This document shows positions 48,289 through 58,571 of a stretch of DNA of 64,000 bases, piece after piece. Made by a program: the position numbers and the translations under genes. The stretch is from Streptococcus sp. LQJ-218 (GTDB lineage: Bacteria > Bacillota > Bacilli > Lactobacillales > Streptococcaceae), in contig NZ_QQRU01000002.1 in the NCBI RefSeq assembly GCF_003428885.1, positions 165,503 to 229,502 of the forward strand, given 5' to 3'. Each line of letters opens with the position of its first letter. Position 1 is the first letter of the stretch. The notes under the pieces were generated by a model. The model ran no database searches. It was not told where the DNA came from and saw nothing but the letters and a program-made list of their open reading frames with translations.

Positions 48289-48732
48289 ATGGCATTTGGA
48301 AAATTCATTCAAGGACTTGCTGGTAACTTTAGCGAGCAAAACAAAGAAACTCTTATCAAAGAATATGGACAATATCTACTAGAAAATGAAGAAATTCAAA
48401 GTGGATATAAACTGGTTTGTGACTCAATTATATTTACAAATATCCGTATTATCTTTACAGATAAGCAAGGCGCTACTGGTCGCAAGATGTCCATTAAATC
48501 AATCTTTTTAATGAACATTATTAACGTTGAAATGGAAACTGCAGGAGCAGGAATAGATGATAGTGAAATTACTATTACTTATTTAGAAAATGTCTTTCTA
48601 AAAGCGCATAATGAGCATTTTAGTGCTCATAAATTTGAATTTCCTAAGAAAACGGATATCGTTCCACTTTACACCTATTTATTTGAATTAGCTTATCACA
48701 ATCGCTTGAAAATTAATGGCTTAGACCTGTGA
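48289..48732 (+). CDS. Bacterial PH-domain protein, unknown function
   Basis: The protein has 147 aa. It fits the bPH_1 family, a pleckstrin-like fold (LKEYGQYLLENEEIQSGY-like start, DSIIFTNIRIIFTDKQG, KFEFPKK). No signal or membrane segment is visible. A GGAG ribosome site lies in the 15-bp gap after yigZ, so the two are co-transcribed. The cellular role is not known. Confidence 0.8.
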   Translation: MAFGKFIQGLAGNFSEQNKETLIKEYGQYLLENEEIQSGYKLVCDSIIFTNIRIIFTDKQGATGRKMSIKSIFLMNIINVEMETAGAGIDDSEITITYLENVFLKAHNEHFSAHKFEFPKKTDIVPLYTYLFELAYHNRLKINGLDL

Positions 48733-48739
48733 TATAAAA

Positions 48740-48764
48740 AAATCCTATCACTTCGATAGGATTT
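48740..48764 (+). terminator. Terminator after the PH-domain gene
   Basis: Perfect stem AAATCCTATC / GATAGGATTT with a 5-nt loop. Confidence 0.75.
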
Positions 48765-48770
48765 CTATAT

Positions 48771-48799
48771 TTTACAAATAGTATAGATAGCGTTATACT
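48771..48799 (+). promoter_or_regulatory. cysK promoter
   Basis: -35 TTTACA (48771-48776), 17-nt spacer, -10 TATACT (48794-48799). Confidence 0.7.
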
Positions 48800-48828
48800 A
48801 GAAATATCTTATACAAAGAGGTATTCAT

Positions 48829-49755
48829 ATGTCTATTTATAACAATATTACTGAACTAATCGGTCAAACTCCGATTGTTAAACTCAACAACATCGTGCCA
48901 GAAGGGGCTGCGGACGTCTATGTAAAGCTTGAAGCATTCAACCCTGGTTCTTCTGTAAAAGATCGTATTGCTCTTAGTATGATTGAAAAAGCTGAACAAG
49001 ACGGTATTCTAAAACCAGGTTCTACAATTGTTGAAGCAACAAGTGGAAACACTGGTATTGGACTTTCATGGGTAGGTGCTGCTAAAGGGTATAAAGTCGT
49101 CATCGTTATGCCTGAAACTATGAGTGTAGAACGACGTAAGATTATTCAAGCTTATGGCGCTGAACTCGTCCTAACTCCTGGTAGTGAGGGAATGAAAGGC
49201 GCTATTGCTAAAGCACAAGAAATCGCTGCTGAACGTGATGGTTTTCTTCCTCTTCAATTTGACAATCCAGCGAATCCAGAAGTACACGAAAGAACAACAG
49301 GAGCTGAGATACTAGCTGCTTTCGGTAAAGATGGATTAGATGCCTTTGTTGCTGGAGTGGGTACTGGTGGAACAATTTCTGGTGTTTCTCATGCACTCAA
49401 AACAGCAAATTCAAGCATTCAAGTTTTTGCAGTAGAAGCAGATGAATCTGCTATTCTGTCTGGTGAAAAACCTGGCCCTCACAAAATTCAAGGTATCTCA
49501 GCTGGATTTATTCCTGATACACTTGATACAAATGCCTATGATGGTATCGTTCGTGTAACATCAGACGACGCTCTCTCACTCGGCCGTGAAATTGGTGGAA
49601 AAGAAGGATTCCTTGTTGGTATTTCTTCAGCTGCAGCTATTTACGGAGCCATTGAGGTTGCCAAGAAACTAGGTACAGGTAAAAAAGTTCTTGCTCTAGC
49701 ACCAGATAATGGTGAACGTTATCTCTCTACAGCACTCTATGAATTTGAAGTGTAG
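48829..49755 (+). CDS. cysK: Cysteine synthase (O-acetylserine sulfhydrylase)
   Basis: The PLP enzyme of 308 aa makes cysteine from O-acetylserine and sulfide. The PLP Lys lies in [14 protein letters not shown] (about Lys 44), the substrate loop in [11 protein letters not shown], and the phosphate loop in [10 protein letters not shown]. Monocistronic with its own promoter and terminator. Confidence 0.95.
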   Translation: MSIYNNITELIGQTPIVKLNNIVPEGAADVYVKLEAFNPGSSVKDRIALSMIEKAEQDGILKPGSTIVEATSGNTGIGLSWVGAAKGYKVVIVMPETMSVERRKIIQAYGAELVLTPGSEGMKGAIAKAQEIAAERDGFLPLQFDNPANPEVHERTTGAEILAAFGKDGLDAFVAGVGTGGTISGVSHALKTANSSIQVFAVEADESAILSGEKPGPHKIQGISAGFIPDTLDTNAYDGIVRVTSDDALSLGREIGGKEGFLVGISSAAAIYGAIEVAKKLGTGKKVLALAPDNGERYLSTALYEFEV

Positions 49756-49771
49756 TCTCCTAAATACACTT

Positions 49772-49793
49772 AGCCCTTATTATAGGGCTTTTT
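49772..49793 (+). terminator. cysK terminator
   Basis: Stem AGCCCT / AGGGCT followed by TTTTTA. Confidence 0.8.
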
Positions 49794-49843
49794 ATTTATA
49801 CCTTAAAAATAGAAAACTCTCCCTATAAGAATCTACTGCATAG

Positions 49844-49869
49844 AAAAAAGGAAGCAATTTAGCTTCCTC
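49844..49869 (-). terminator. tsf terminator
   Basis: Stem GAGGAAGC / GCTTCC with TTTTTT on the minus strand, just after the tsf stop. Confidence 0.8.
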
Positions 49870-49876
49870 TTTATTA

Positions 49877-50917
49877 TTAGTTATTCAAGGCTGCTGCCAT
49901 TGTTGCTGCAACTTCAGCTTCGAAGTCGTTTGCAGCTTTCTCGATACCTTCACCAACTTCAAAGCGAGCGAACTCAACTACTGAAGCGTTAACTGATTCA
50001 AGGTATGCTTCAACTGTCTTGCTGTCATCCATGATGTAAACTTGTGCAAGAAGTGTGTAAGCTTGGTCAACTTTAGTGTTGTCAAGCATGAAGCGATCCA
50101 TTTTACCTGGGATGATTTTGTCCCAGATTTTTTCTGGTTTGCCTTCTGCAGCCAATTCAGCTTTGATGTCAGCTTCAGCTTGAGCGATCACTTCATCAGT
50201 CAATTGAGATTTTGATCCATACTTCAAGTGTGGAAGAGCTGGTTTGTTAACCATTGCACGGCTTTCGTTGTCTTGGTCGATTACGTGGTTCAATTGTGCC
50301 AACTCATCTTTAACGAATTGCTCATCCAATTCTTTATAAGAAAGAACTGTTGGTTTCATTGCTGCGATGTGCATTGACAATTGTTTAGCAAGTGCTTCGT
50401 CTCCACCTTCAACAACTGAAATAACACCGATACGTCCACCGTTATGTTGGTAAGCTCCAAAGTGTTGTGCATCTGTTTTTTCAAGCAAAGCAAAACGACG
50501 GAATGAAATTTTTTCACCGATTGTAGCTGTTGCAGATACATATGCAGCTTCAAGAGTTTCACCTGAAGGCATTGTCAAAGCAAGAGCTTCTTCATTATTA
50601 GCTGGTTTTCCTTCAGCAATAACTTTAGCTGTAGTATTTACCAATTCAACGAATTGAGCGTTTTTCGCAACGAAGTCAGTTTCAGCATTTACTTCAACTA
50701 CTGCTCCAACGTTACCGTTAACGTAAACACCAGTCAAACCTTCTGCAGCAACACGGTCAGCCTTCTTAGCTGCCTTAGCCATACCTTTTTCACGAAGCAA
50801 TTCAATCGCTTTTTCGATGTCACCGTCTGTTTCTACAAGCGCTTTTTTAGCGTCCATAACACCGGCACCAGATTTTTCACGCAACTCTTTTACAAGTTTA
50901 GCTGTAATTTCTGCCAT
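49877..50917 (-). CDS. tsf: Elongation factor Ts
   Basis: The GDP-exchange factor for EF-Tu has 346 aa. [20 protein letters not shown] at the N-terminus and [11 protein letters not shown] are the family signatures. It is longer than the enterobacterial form (about 283 aa), with an insert around 180-240, as in other streptococci. Second in rpsB-tsf, separated by a hairpin. Confidence 0.97.
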   Translation of the reverse strand: MAEITAKLVKELREKSGAGVMDAKKALVETDGDIEKAIELLREKGMAKAAKKADRVAAEGLTGVYVNGNVGAVVEVNAETDFVAKNAQFVELVNTTAKVIAEGKPANNEEALALTMPSGETLEAAYVSATATIGEKISFRRFALLEKTDAQHFGAYQHNGGRIGVISVVEGGDEALAKQLSMHIAAMKPTVLSYKELDEQFVKDELAQLNHVIDQDNESRAMVNKPALPHLKYGSKSQLTDEVIAQAEADIKAELAAEGKPEKIWDKIIPGKMDRFMLDNTKVDQAYTLLAQVYIMDDSKTVEAYLESVNASVVEFARFEVGEGIEKAANDFEAEVAATMAAALNN

Positions 50918-50944
50918 TTTGATTCTCCTATATTTTTTAAAAAT

Positions 50945-50973
50945 AGGAGAGCCGGGCTAAGCCCCGCCCTCCT
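50945..50973 (-). terminator. Hairpin in the rpsB-tsf gap
   Basis: A strong G+C-rich stem (AGGAGGGCGGGGC against GCCCGGCTCTCCT) followed by ATTTTT. It may be a partial terminator that sets the S2 to EF-Ts ratio, or an mRNA-processing or stability hairpin. Confidence 0.65.
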
Positions 50974-50995
50974 AGGTAATTACTATTTGTATAAA

Positions 50996-51775
50996 TTAAG
51001 CGTTGTCGCCTTCTACAACTTCAACGATTTCTTCAATTGAATCTGCTTGAGCTTCAGAAGCTGCAAATTCTGCTTCAACTGCTGCTGCATCTTCACCTTG
51101 ACGACCTTCGATGATAGCGTCAGCCAATTTAGCTGTGATCAATTTAACAGCGCGGATAGCATCATCGTTAGCTGGGATGATTACATCGATATCATCTGGA
51201 TCAGTGTTTGTGTCAACCATCGCTACAACTGGGATTCCCAATTTTTTAGCTTCTTTAACAGCGATTTGCTCTTTATGTGGGTCAACTACGTACATAACAT
51301 CTGGGATACGAGGCATATCTTCGATACCACCCAAGAATTTTTCAAGACGTGCACGTTGTTTGTTAAGAAGTGCAACTTCTTTCTTAGGAAGAACTTCAAA
51401 AGTCCCATCTTCTTCCATACGTTTGATTTCTTTCAAACGAGCAATACGTTTTTGGATTGTTCCCCAGTTTGTAAGAGTTCCACCCAACCAACGGTGGTTG
51501 ATGAAGTATTGACCTGAACGTACTGCTTCTTCAGCAACTGCATCAGCTGCTTGTTTCTTAGTACCAACGAACAATACAACTGCATCGTTAGCTGCTGCAT
51601 CACGCATGAAATTGTAAGCTTGGTCAGCGTATTTTACAGTTTGTTGCAAGTCGATAACGTGGATTCCGTTACGTTCAGTGAAGATGTACTTAGCCATCTT
51701 AGGGTTCCAGCGACGAGTTTGGTGACCAAAGTGAACACCAGCCTCAAGAAGTTGTTTCATTGAAATTACTGCCAT
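50996..51775 (-). CDS. rpsB: 30S ribosomal protein S2
   Basis: The ribosomal protein has 259 aa. [20 protein letters not shown] and [11 protein letters not shown] are signatures. ATG at 51775 follows GGAG; the in-frame extension to 51823 lies in the leader. Acidic C-terminal tail. It heads rpsB-tsf. Confidence 0.97.
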   Translation of the reverse strand: MAVISMKQLLEAGVHFGHQTRRWNPKMAKYIFTERNGIHVIDLQQTVKYADQAYNFMRDAAANDAVVLFVGTKKQAADAVAEEAVRSGQYFINHRWLGGTLTNWGTIQKRIARLKEIKRMEEDGTFEVLPKKEVALLNKQRARLEKFLGGIEDMPRIPDVMYVVDPHKEQIAVKEAKKLGIPVVAMVDTNTDPDDIDVIIPANDDAIRAVKLITAKLADAIIEGRQGEDAAAVEAEFAASEAQADSIEEIVEVVEGDNA

Positions 51776-51919
51776 GAGTATTTCTCCTTTTTGTTTTTTC
51801 CTCTTCTTGACTTCAACTCGCAAAACGACCCAAAGGCAACTGTTTCACAATTCATCAAGAATGAGTATTATCGTTCACACGACAAGTTTTATTTTACCAT
51901 ACTTTTTTAATATTTTCAA
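51776..51919 (-). promoter_or_regulatory. rpsB promoter and long leader
   Basis: -35 TTGAAA (51914-51919), 17-nt spacer, -10 TAAAAT (51891-51896). The about 110-nt leader before rpsB is long enough for S2 autoregulation, known in other bacteria; I did not resolve a specific structure. Confidence 0.65.
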
Positions 51920-51963
51920 GTAATTTTAGTAGATTTCTAAAGTAAGTTAACTATATAAATCAT

Positions 51964-51990
51964 AAAAGAGACTCAAATCGAGCCTCTTCG
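51964..51990 (-). terminator. pcsB terminator
   Basis: Stem AGAGGCTC / GAGTCTCT (one wobble) then TTTT on the minus strand, 10 bp after the pcsB stop. Confidence 0.75.
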
Positions 51991-51999
51991 TTTCATTCA

Positions 52000-53247
52000 T
52001 TAGTTTGGATAAATGTATGTTACAAAACCTTCTGAAGTTGTAGTAGGATTGAACCATCCACGTTTATTTCCGATTGTACGATCTCCACCATAGTTTGATT
52101 CTGATACTTGAATGCTAGTTGATGATGAAACTGCTGTAACAACCGCTACGTGTCCATAGCCACCGTCATTCCAACATGCAATGGCACCAACTTGTGGAGT
52201 TGATCCTGTACGGAATCCTGCTGCAGCTGCACTTGTAGCCCACTGTGCTCCATTACCCCAGTAATCTCCAGCCCAAGGTGCCAATGTTTTAGCTCCCCAT
52301 GTACACTCACCAACTGGATAACTTGAAGCATTTGTACTGTATGTTGGACGTTGTTTCACCGGTGCAGGAGTGTAGCTTGTTGATTCTACTGAAGCACTGC
52401 TTGAAGATGATTCAGACGAACTTGACTCAGATGAACTTGATGAAGCAGTAGTAGATACTGCTTGAACTTCTGCTGTAAAAGTTGTATTTCCAGAAGCAGC
52501 TACTGTTTGTTGTTGACTTGCTTGTTTAGCTTTATAAGCTGCTTCTGCTTCTGCAGCTGCTTTAGCTTCTGCTTCTGCAGCAGCTTTTTTCTCAAGTAAA
52601 CTTGCTTTTTCATCCTCTGCAGTAGCCTTTTCAGCAGCAAGATTCAATTCTGCAGCTTTCAACTCTGCTTGTTTTGTAGTTAATGATTGAGCATCATCAG
52701 CTAGTTTTTGCTGATTTGCAATAACAGTATTAATTGCATCATTGTTTGCTACTTGTTTTTCAGAAATAGCTTGTTTATCTGCTTTTTGTTGTTCCAACAT
52801 CTTGTTGTTTGCAGACACGATTTCACTCATTGCAGCAACACGTGAAATAGCTTCTGTAATTGATTTTGAATTCACAACTGTATTGATGTAATTTGTTGCA
52901 GCCCCATTTGTTTGAGCACTACGAGCTTGTTTTTGCAATGAATCATTACGAGATACAATATTCTTAGAAAGTTCTGTAATTTCACCCTCAAGCTTTTTAG
53001 ATTCTGCTTGTAGTCTATCATTTTCAGATTGCAAGTTTGATTGCTCTGTTTGAATAGCAGATACTTGCTCCTGAATTTGATCAACTTGTTTTTGAGCTTC
53101 TTGTTGTTGTGCTGTTAAGTTACTAATTTTTTTATCTTGAGCAGTAATTTTGTCATCAGTAGTTTCTGCATGCGCAGTTGTTAAAACAGCTGCTTGAGAA
53201 ACCATTACTGTACTTAGTAAAAGTGAAGCTAAGATTTTTTTCTTCAT
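52000..53247 (-). CDS. pcsB: Cell-division peptidoglycan hydrolase PcsB
   Basis: The secreted protein has 415 aa. The signal peptide (about 1-27, ending AHA) precedes a long coiled coil (about 30-245), an Ala/Glu-rich then Ser-rich linker, and a C-terminal CHAP domain (about 300-415; catalytic Cys in [10 protein letters not shown], His in GYGHVAVVT). It splits septal peptidoglycan when activated by FtsEX. The Ser-rich linker makes it longer than the about 392 aa that I recall for pneumococcus. A WalR box precedes it. Confidence 0.95.
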   Translation of the reverse strand: MKKKILASLLLSTVMVSQAAVLTTAHAETTDDKITAQDKKISNLTAQQQEAQKQVDQIQEQVSAIQTEQSNLQSENDRLQAESKKLEGEITELSKNIVSRNDSLQKQARSAQTNGAATNYINTVVNSKSITEAISRVAAMSEIVSANNKMLEQQKADKQAISEKQVANNDAINTVIANQQKLADDAQSLTTKQAELKAAELNLAAEKATAEDEKASLLEKKAAAEAEAKAAAEAEAAYKAKQASQQQTVAASGNTTFTAEVQAVSTTASSSSSESSSSESSSSSASVESTSYTPAPVKQRPTYSTNASSYPVGECTWGAKTLAPWAGDYWGNGAQWATSAAAAGFRTGSTPQVGAIACWNDGGYGHVAVVTAVSSSTSIQVSESNYGGDRTIGNKRGWFNPTTTSEGFVTYIYPN

Positions 53248-53282
53248 AGTTCGTAGATACTCCTTCTTTTAAAGACATTACT

Positions 53283-53326
53283 AGTATACCAAAAAAAGGC
53301 CTAATGAATATTACGCCTTTGTTACA
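53283..53326 (-). promoter_or_regulatory. pcsB promoter with WalR (VicR) box
   Basis: Minus-strand TGTAAC-5-CGTAAT (53310-53326) fits TGTWAHN5TGTWAH with one mismatch. It stands at the -35 position of a -10 TATACT (53283-53288). There is no -35 hexamer, as expected for WalR-activated promoters. Confidence 0.85.
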
Positions 53327-53340
53327 TTTTTGTGTCTTTC

Positions 53341-53835
53341 TTATAGATAAAATTTTTCAAAAATAAACTGAAAAATAATCATCCATATAAGGTTCAAAAT
53401 CATCGATGGTACTAAACTATAGACTATAAATAAAGACATACTATCCACAGTTAAACCTACCACTAATGCAAGTATATAAGCTCCCATCTCAAATAGAAAA
53501 GTCATGACAATAATTGCCAACATTCTCGTCCAACGATTCAATAAAATAACGCTATTAAATTTATGAAGAAATACCCCCAACAAGACGAATAACAGAGTCG
53601 CAATCCCTATCAAGTGGAAAAAGTAAATATCATAAATCAAACCAACTACAAAACAATAAGCTAAGTAGAAGTACTCTGATACTTCAATCGTCTCAAATAA
53701 GAGAAACAAAAATAGAAAATGACTAACCAACTGCTCGTGGGGAAAAAATGAGCCCAGAAGTTGACTAATATGAGCATCAATTAGAACAAAGAAAGGAAGC
53801 AATAAAAATACTCCGACCCGCTTCAACTGTCTCAT
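53341..53835 (-). CDS. mreD: Rod-shape determining protein MreD
   Basis: The protein of 164 aa consists mostly of five or six membrane helices. Its start shares one base with the mreC stop (TAATG). It acts with MreC in peripheral peptidoglycan synthesis. Confidence 0.92.
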   Translation of the reverse strand: MRQLKRVGVFLLLPFFVLIDAHISQLLGSFFPHEQLVSHFLFLFLLFETIEVSEYFYLAYCFVVGLIYDIYFFHLIGIATLLFVLLGVFLHKFNSVILLNRWTRMLAIIVMTFLFEMGAYILALVVGLTVDSMSLFIVYSLVPSMILNLIWMIIFQFIFEKFYL

Positions 53836-54653
53836 TATGAATTCTCCACTAATTCTATCACACTTACATTATGAGTATCTGCACTCAATTTAACAGTTAC
53901 TTCTCGTGCCAAGTAGTCCGTACTATGCGTTGTGGTAACCACTTCACCAACAGGAATATCAGCAACGTTAAAGTTTCCTAATCCACCAGTGGTCACCTTA
54001 TCACCCGCACTAATATCGCTACTACTATTTAATTGGCTGATTTTAAGAACTTCATTTTCCTTGTCATAGCCAACAATAATCCCATAAATTGTAGTAGAAC
54101 CATGTTGAATTTTAACAGAAATCTTATCAGCATTTTCCGTATTTGTCAGAAGGTTGACTACAGTAGAATTCTCCTCTACTTTTGAAACACTCCCAATCAA
54201 ACCACCATTTGCAATGGCTAACATATTTTCAGAAGCCCCTTTTGATTTGCCTACATTCAAGGTCAATTCTTGCCTCCAAGATACCGGAGAACGCATAATA
54301 ACATCTGCTGCTAAAGTCTTTGTAGCTTGCAACTTGGACTTCATATCAAGCAATTGGCGCAATTGTTCATTTTCTGTCTTTAAACTTCCCGCCTCATTTG
54401 ATTTAACTTCTAATTGGTAAATCTGTTTCTTCAAACTCTCATTTTCATTATAAGTTCGTGTCAAATGAGCCAAATCTGATTTGACAGAATCAAACCACTG
54501 AAAAGGTTTTTGTACAATCCTATCAACCAATGAGATTCCATCGCCTAATTTTGTCACAATTGTACTTGAATAAGTTGTCGCTAAGAGAGCCGACACAAGC
54601 AGAACAGTGACAAAAACAATAATGACATATTTTGATTTTTTAAAACGGTTCAT
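53835..54653 (-). CDS. mreC: Rod-shape determining protein MreC
   Basis: The protein has 272 aa with one N-terminal membrane helix (about 9-28), a coiled coil (about 65-110, NESLKKQIYQLE) and a beta-rich outer domain with VIMRSPVSWRQELTLNVGKSKG. It scaffolds the elongation machinery in ovoid cells. First of mreC-mreD. Confidence 0.94.
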   Translation of the reverse strand: MNRFKKSKYVIIVFVTVLLVSALLATTYSSTIVTKLGDGISLVDRIVQKPFQWFDSVKSDLAHLTRTYNENESLKKQIYQLEVKSNEAGSLKTENEQLRQLLDMKSKLQATKTLAADVIMRSPVSWRQELTLNVGKSKGASENMLAIANGGLIGSVSKVEENSTVVNLLTNTENADKISVKIQHGSTTIYGIIVGYDKENEVLKISQLNSSSDISAGDKVTTGGLGNFNVADIPVGEVVTTTHSTDYLAREVTVKLSADTHNVSVIELVENS

Positions 54654-54711
54654 ATCCCTACCTTTATATCAAAAACTGTTACAGTAACTTTTTATCAATT
54701 TCTGAAAGCTA

Positions 54712-55506
54712 CTAAGATTTTAAGAAAAATAAGCAACAACCAAGTACGATAATAACAAGAATGGTCAGCGTATCCTTTCGAGTCCATTTCAGTTGCCGGT
54801 ATTGACTTCTGCCTTTCCCCCCCTGATAACCACGCGCTTCCATGGCGATAGCCAAGGAATCCGCACGTTTTAAACTTGTCGCAAAAAGAGGAATCAATAT
54901 GGGAATCATCGCCTTCACCTTTTGAACAATGTTTCCTTCACCAAAATCCACTCCACGCGCTTTCTGTGCATTCATAATCCGCGTCGTATCATCCATCAAG
55001 GTTGGGACAAAACGCAAACTCATAGACAGCATCAATCCAATTTCATGAACTGGAACTTTCACACGCTTTAAAGGCGCTAATAGAGCTTCGACAGCTGATG
55101 CCAAACTTAAGGGCATGGTCGTTAAGGTTAGCAAAGTTGAAAAGAAAATAATTAATACAAAGCGACAAAAAATAATCCCAGCTTGTTGCAAAGCATAATC
55201 TGTGATTCTCACAAACGAAAACTCAAATAAAACATTCCCATTAGAAATAAAAAATAGTTGAAAAATAGTTGTGAAGGCAATCAAGAAAAACATAGATTTC
55301 AAGCCCTGAATAAAAAATGAAAGAGATACTCCTGACAAGGCAATAAATATCCCTGTCGCTATAAAAAGAATCAGATTCGTCAAGGGATTATTAGCCCAAA
55401 AAACGATTAAAATTAGTAGCATCATAGCAAGCAATTTGCTACGTGGATCCAATCGGTGAACAATCGAATCCCCTGGGATATAACGCCCCAAAATCATACT
55501 ATCCAT
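54712..55506 (-). CDS. ecfT: ECF transporter membrane coupling protein EcfT
   Basis: The protein has 264 aa with several helices and the two Ala-Arg-Gly coupling motifs ([11 protein letters not shown] and [10 protein letters not shown]) that contact the ATPases. It serves vitamin-specific S components encoded elsewhere. It overlaps ecfA2 by 8 nt. Confidence 0.95.
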   Translation of the reverse strand: MDSMILGRYIPGDSIVHRLDPRSKLLAMMLLILIVFWANNPLTNLILFIATGIFIALSGVSLSFFIQGLKSMFFLIAFTTIFQLFFISNGNVLFEFSFVRITDYALQQAGIIFCRFVLIIFFSTLLTLTTMPLSLASAVEALLAPLKRVKVPVHEIGLMLSMSLRFVPTLMDDTTRIMNAQKARGVDFGEGNIVQKVKAMIPILIPLFATSLKRADSLAIAMEARGYQGGKGRSQYRQLKWTRKDTLTILVIIVLGCCLFFLKS

Positions 55507-56338
55507 TTAGCGACTCCTTAAACTCCTCTATCTTAATCGGTAATCGTTTAAATGACACGCCCCTATCAGCCAATCGTTTACAAAAGGCTGTAATTTTAGG
55601 TACTCCCAACTGCACTTCTTCCATAAAGACAACATCTTGAAAGACATCACTTGGTTTACCACCCTTAACTAAATGTCCCTTTTCCATCACATAGACTTGA
55701 TTCGCATATTCAGCAACATCATCCATCAAATGCGTTACCAAGACAATAGTCATCCCTGACTGGTGGAGTTTTTTGAACAAATTCATCAACTCTTTTCTCC
55801 CCAGAGGGTCCAGGCCTGCTGTGGGTTCATCTAAGACTAATATAGCTGGCTCCATGGCAAGTATACCTGCAATGGCAACACGTCTCATTTGTCCACCTGA
55901 TAGCTCAAACGGACTACGATCAAAAAGTGATTCATCAATTCCAACAAGAGCCAGTTTCTTACGTGCAATCTGCTCCGCATCTTCTTCAGAAACTCCAAAA
56001 TTTTGCGGTCCAAAAGCAACGTCCTTCAAAACTGTTTCTTCAAAGATCTGATTTTCAGCAAACTGAAATACCAAGCCAACCTGTTTTCTAATTTGACGAA
56101 TATCTTTATTTTTAGAAGTCGAGGTGATTAAGGTATCAAAAACTCGTACACTCCCTTGACTTGGCAGCAATAAACCATTTAATAGTTGTAAAATAGTTGA
56201 TTTACCACTTCCTGTGTGTCCAATTAAAGCCGTATAAGAACCATCTTCAATCGTCAAAGAAACATCCGACAAAGCTGCTGAAGCTAAGGGAGTCCCTTCT
56301 TGATATGTAAAACTCACATTTTCTAGAGCAATTCCCAT
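55499..56338 (-). CDS. ecfA2: ECF transporter ATPase EcfA2
   Basis: The ATPase has 279 aa, with Walker [19 protein letters not shown]-loop [15 protein letters not shown], signature [14 protein letters not shown] and Walker [12 protein letters not shown]. With EcfA1 and EcfT it drives vitamin uptake. It overlaps ecfA1 by 16 nt. Confidence 0.95.
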   Translation of the reverse strand: MGIALENVSFTYQEGTPLASAALSDVSLTIEDGSYTALIGHTGSGKSTILQLLNGLLLPSQGSVRVFDTLITSTSKNKDIRQIRKQVGLVFQFAENQIFEETVLKDVAFGPQNFGVSEEDAEQIARKKLALVGIDESLFDRSPFELSGGQMRRVAIAGILAMEPAILVLDEPTAGLDPLGRKELMNLFKKLHQSGMTIVLVTHLMDDVAEYANQVYVMEKGHLVKGGKPSDVFQDVVFMEEVQLGVPKITAFCKRLADRGVSFKRLPIKIEEFKESLNG

Positions 56339-57150
56339 AGCTTATCCTCTAGCTCACTTTCTGTCAAATAATTTTCAGGTAAATCATAGCCATTCTGGCT
56401 CAAAGAATGTTTTAATTGATTGGCAAAAGGATCGTCTAATCCAATTTGATCCAAATCATTTCGAGAGAAAAGCTCCCTTGGACTACTAGTTGATTCAATT
56501 GACCCTTTTTTCATGATCAATACGCGGTCACTCATGGCAACTTCTTCCAAATCATGTGTAATGGAAATGACCGTCATATCATAGTCTTTTCGAATTCCTT
56601 TTACTGTCTCAATGAGTTCTCTACGTCCCTCAGGATCCAACATACTTGTTGCTTCATCTAAGATTAAAATAGCTGGTCTTAGGGCTACAACACCTGCAAT
56701 AGCCACACGTTGCTTTTGGCCACCTGATAGACGTGCCGGCTCTCTCTTTTTAAAGTCCAACATGCCAACCAAATCCAGAGCTTCTTCCACTCTCATTTTC
56801 ATTTCTTGACGAGAAAGACCCTGATTTTCCAAACCAAAGGCAACATCATCTTCAACAGTCGCTCCAACAAATTGATTGTCTGGATTTTGAAAAACCATAC
56901 CGATTTGACGACGTATATTCCAAACATTTTCCTCAGTCAGCAGTTGGCCATCTATTACAATCTCTCCAGACTCCGCTTCCAATAAGCCATCAATTAATCG
57001 GACAGTAGTTGATTTACCACTACCATTATGCCCCACAATCGAAAGCCATTCTCCACGTTTCACGTGAAACGTAATATCCTTCACATCAAAGTATTCCTGA
57101 CTTTCCTTATAGCGAAAAGAAAGATTTTTTACATCAATTACTGATTTCAT
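56323..57150 (-). CDS. ecfA1: ECF transporter ATPase EcfA1
   Basis: The ATPase has 275 aa, with Walker [19 protein letters not shown]-loop [15 protein letters not shown], signature [14 protein letters not shown] and Walker [12 protein letters not shown]. It overlaps pgsA by 4 nt and ecfA2 by 16 nt, within one operon. Confidence 0.95.
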   Translation of the reverse strand: MKSVIDVKNLSFRYKESQEYFDVKDITFHVKRGEWLSIVGHNGSGKSTTVRLIDGLLEAESGEIVIDGQLLTEENVWNIRRQIGMVFQNPDNQFVGATVEDDVAFGLENQGLSRQEMKMRVEEALDLVGMLDFKKREPARLSGGQKQRVAIAGVVALRPAILILDEATSMLDPEGRRELIETVKGIRKDYDMTVISITHDLEEVAMSDRVLIMKKGSIESTSSPRELFSRNDLDQIGLDDPFANQLKHSLSQNGYDLPENYLTESELEDKLWELL

Positions 57151-57692
57151 TTCGAACCAAATGTCCCTTTAAATACATAGGCACTACCCTTGAAATAATC
57201 ATAGCCAGAGTAGATAGTGAAAAACAAGGCTACATAAAGTAGAACTTGACCAAGCAAAGTCCAATGTAATAGCAAGAAAATAATGGCAAACATCTGACTG
57301 AAAGTTTTAATTTTTCCAGGCATTGCTGCTGCTAAAACCGTTCCACCAGTTTCAACCAATAAAAGTCTTAAACCTGTCACAGCCAACTCACGACAGATGA
57401 TCACTGCAACAATCCAAGCCGGAGCCATACCCAACTCAATCAACATGATAAAAGCCGACATAACTAGCAACTTATCCGCCATTGGATCTGCAAACTTCCC
57501 AAAGTTGCTAACCACACTCCATTTACGAGCTAAATATCCATCTAAATAGTCGGTAATACTGGCAATAGCAAAGATAATAGCTGCTACTATATGACTTTCT
57601 AGCGAATTCCCTATCGTTAAAATAAAGATAAAAATTGGTATAAAAAGAATTCGACCTATTGTTAAGAGATTTGGAATTTGTTCTTTTTTCAT
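57147..57692 (-). CDS. pgsA: Phosphatidylglycerophosphate synthase
   Basis: The membrane protein has 181 aa. The CDP-alcohol phosphotransferase motif DGx2ARx8Gx3Dx3D is complete (DGYLARKW...GKFADPMADK). It makes phosphatidylglycerol-3-phosphate from CDP-diacylglycerol and glycerol-3-phosphate. 10 bp after rodZ. Confidence 0.96.
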   Translation of the reverse strand: MKKEQIPNLLTIGRILFIPIFIFILTIGNSLESHIVAAIIFAIASITDYLDGYLARKWSVVSNFGKFADPMADKLLVMSAFIMLIELGMAPAWIVAVIICRELAVTGLRLLLVETGGTVLAAAMPGKIKTFSQMFAIIFLLLHWTLLGQVLLYVALFFTIYSGYDYFKGSAYVFKGTFGSK

Positions 57693-57702
57693 TCATTTTT
57701 CC

Positions 57703-58530
57703 TTAATTTTTAGTAAAGGTTAGAGTGATTTTTCCCGTCTGAGCTGTTAATTTCGATAAGTCAACAGTCTGATTATCTACTGTTAAGGCAACTCCTTTGA
57801 CAACACCTAAGGTAATGGTCACAGGATTTTTTGTTGAAACTGTTGTCTCCGCACTTTTATTATCCTGCGATAAGGTCACACCACCCTCAAGATCACTTTC
57901 TGAAACACTAACCCAACTTCTAGCATCTGAGACTGATAATTGTAATTTTGCAGTTTCCTTGCTCGTTTTATAAGCAACTTCTACTATATTTCCTTCACCT
58001 GATACCGTTATAGCTGGTTCCATATTCGAAGAACTACTAGATGAGCTACTGCTTGAGGATGGAGTTACAGAACTAGTCGAGCTTGTTGCTTGGACTACAC
58101 TATAACTAGACGCAGATGAACGCTCAGGTTGAGTTTGAATATAGTTCCAAACATAGTAAGTCACAAAAATGACAATCGATAGGGCAAAGAGTATAAAGTA
58201 AAATAAAGGTAAAAATGATGTCCTATTTTTCTTACTTGAACGTCTCCTGCCTGTTAACTCCTCTTGATCAACATCTACCTCCTCATAAGTAATCATGCTC
58301 CCAGAATCATAAGCATCCAAGACAATTCTCTCATCTAGCTCAACTGCCCACGCATACTTTCGTAAAAAAGAACGAGCATAAAATGGACTAGGAAGTTGAT
58401 CAAAATCATCAGCTTCCATTGCCTCCAACATATCCAACTGAATTTCTGTTTTTTTCTGCAATTCATCTAAACTCAATCCCTGATTGATTCTAGCTAATCG
58501 TAAAACCTCACCAATTGTTTTTTTCCTCAT
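57703..58530 (-). CDS. rodZ: Cytoskeleton/division protein RodZ
   Basis: The protein has 275 aa. It has an N-terminal helix-turn-helix (about 1-75, IGEVLRLARINQGLSLDELQ), one membrane helix (about 108-130), a Ser-rich linker (about 150-175) and a C-terminal beta domain (DUF4115-like). It organises cell elongation with MreCD. ATG at 58530 is chosen because GAAGGG lies 9 nt upstream; a Met three codons earlier touches it. Confidence 0.9.
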   Translation of the reverse strand: MRKKTIGEVLRLARINQGLSLDELQKKTEIQLDMLEAMEADDFDQLPSPFYARSFLRKYAWAVELDERIVLDAYDSGSMITYEEVDVDQEELTGRRRSSKKNRTSFLPLFYFILFALSIVIFVTYYVWNYIQTQPERSSASSYSVVQATSSTSSVTPSSSSSSSSSSSNMEPAITVSGEGNIVEVAYKTSKETAKLQLSVSDARSWVSVSESDLEGGVTLSQDNKSAETTVSTKNPVTITLGVVKGVALTVDNQTVDLSKLTAQTGKITLTFTKN

Positions 58531-58571
58531 ACTTGTCATCCCTTCTTTCTAGTGTCTACTATGATAGGTTA

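Noticed and set aside
51776..51823. Longer start for rpsB
   Set aside because: It lies within the leader; the GGAG before 51775 and the S2 family start decide against it.
52380..52640. Repeat-rich stretch as a CRISPR or satellite array
   Set aside because: It encodes the Ala/Glu- and Ser-rich linker of PcsB; the repeats are irregular codon repeats in frame.
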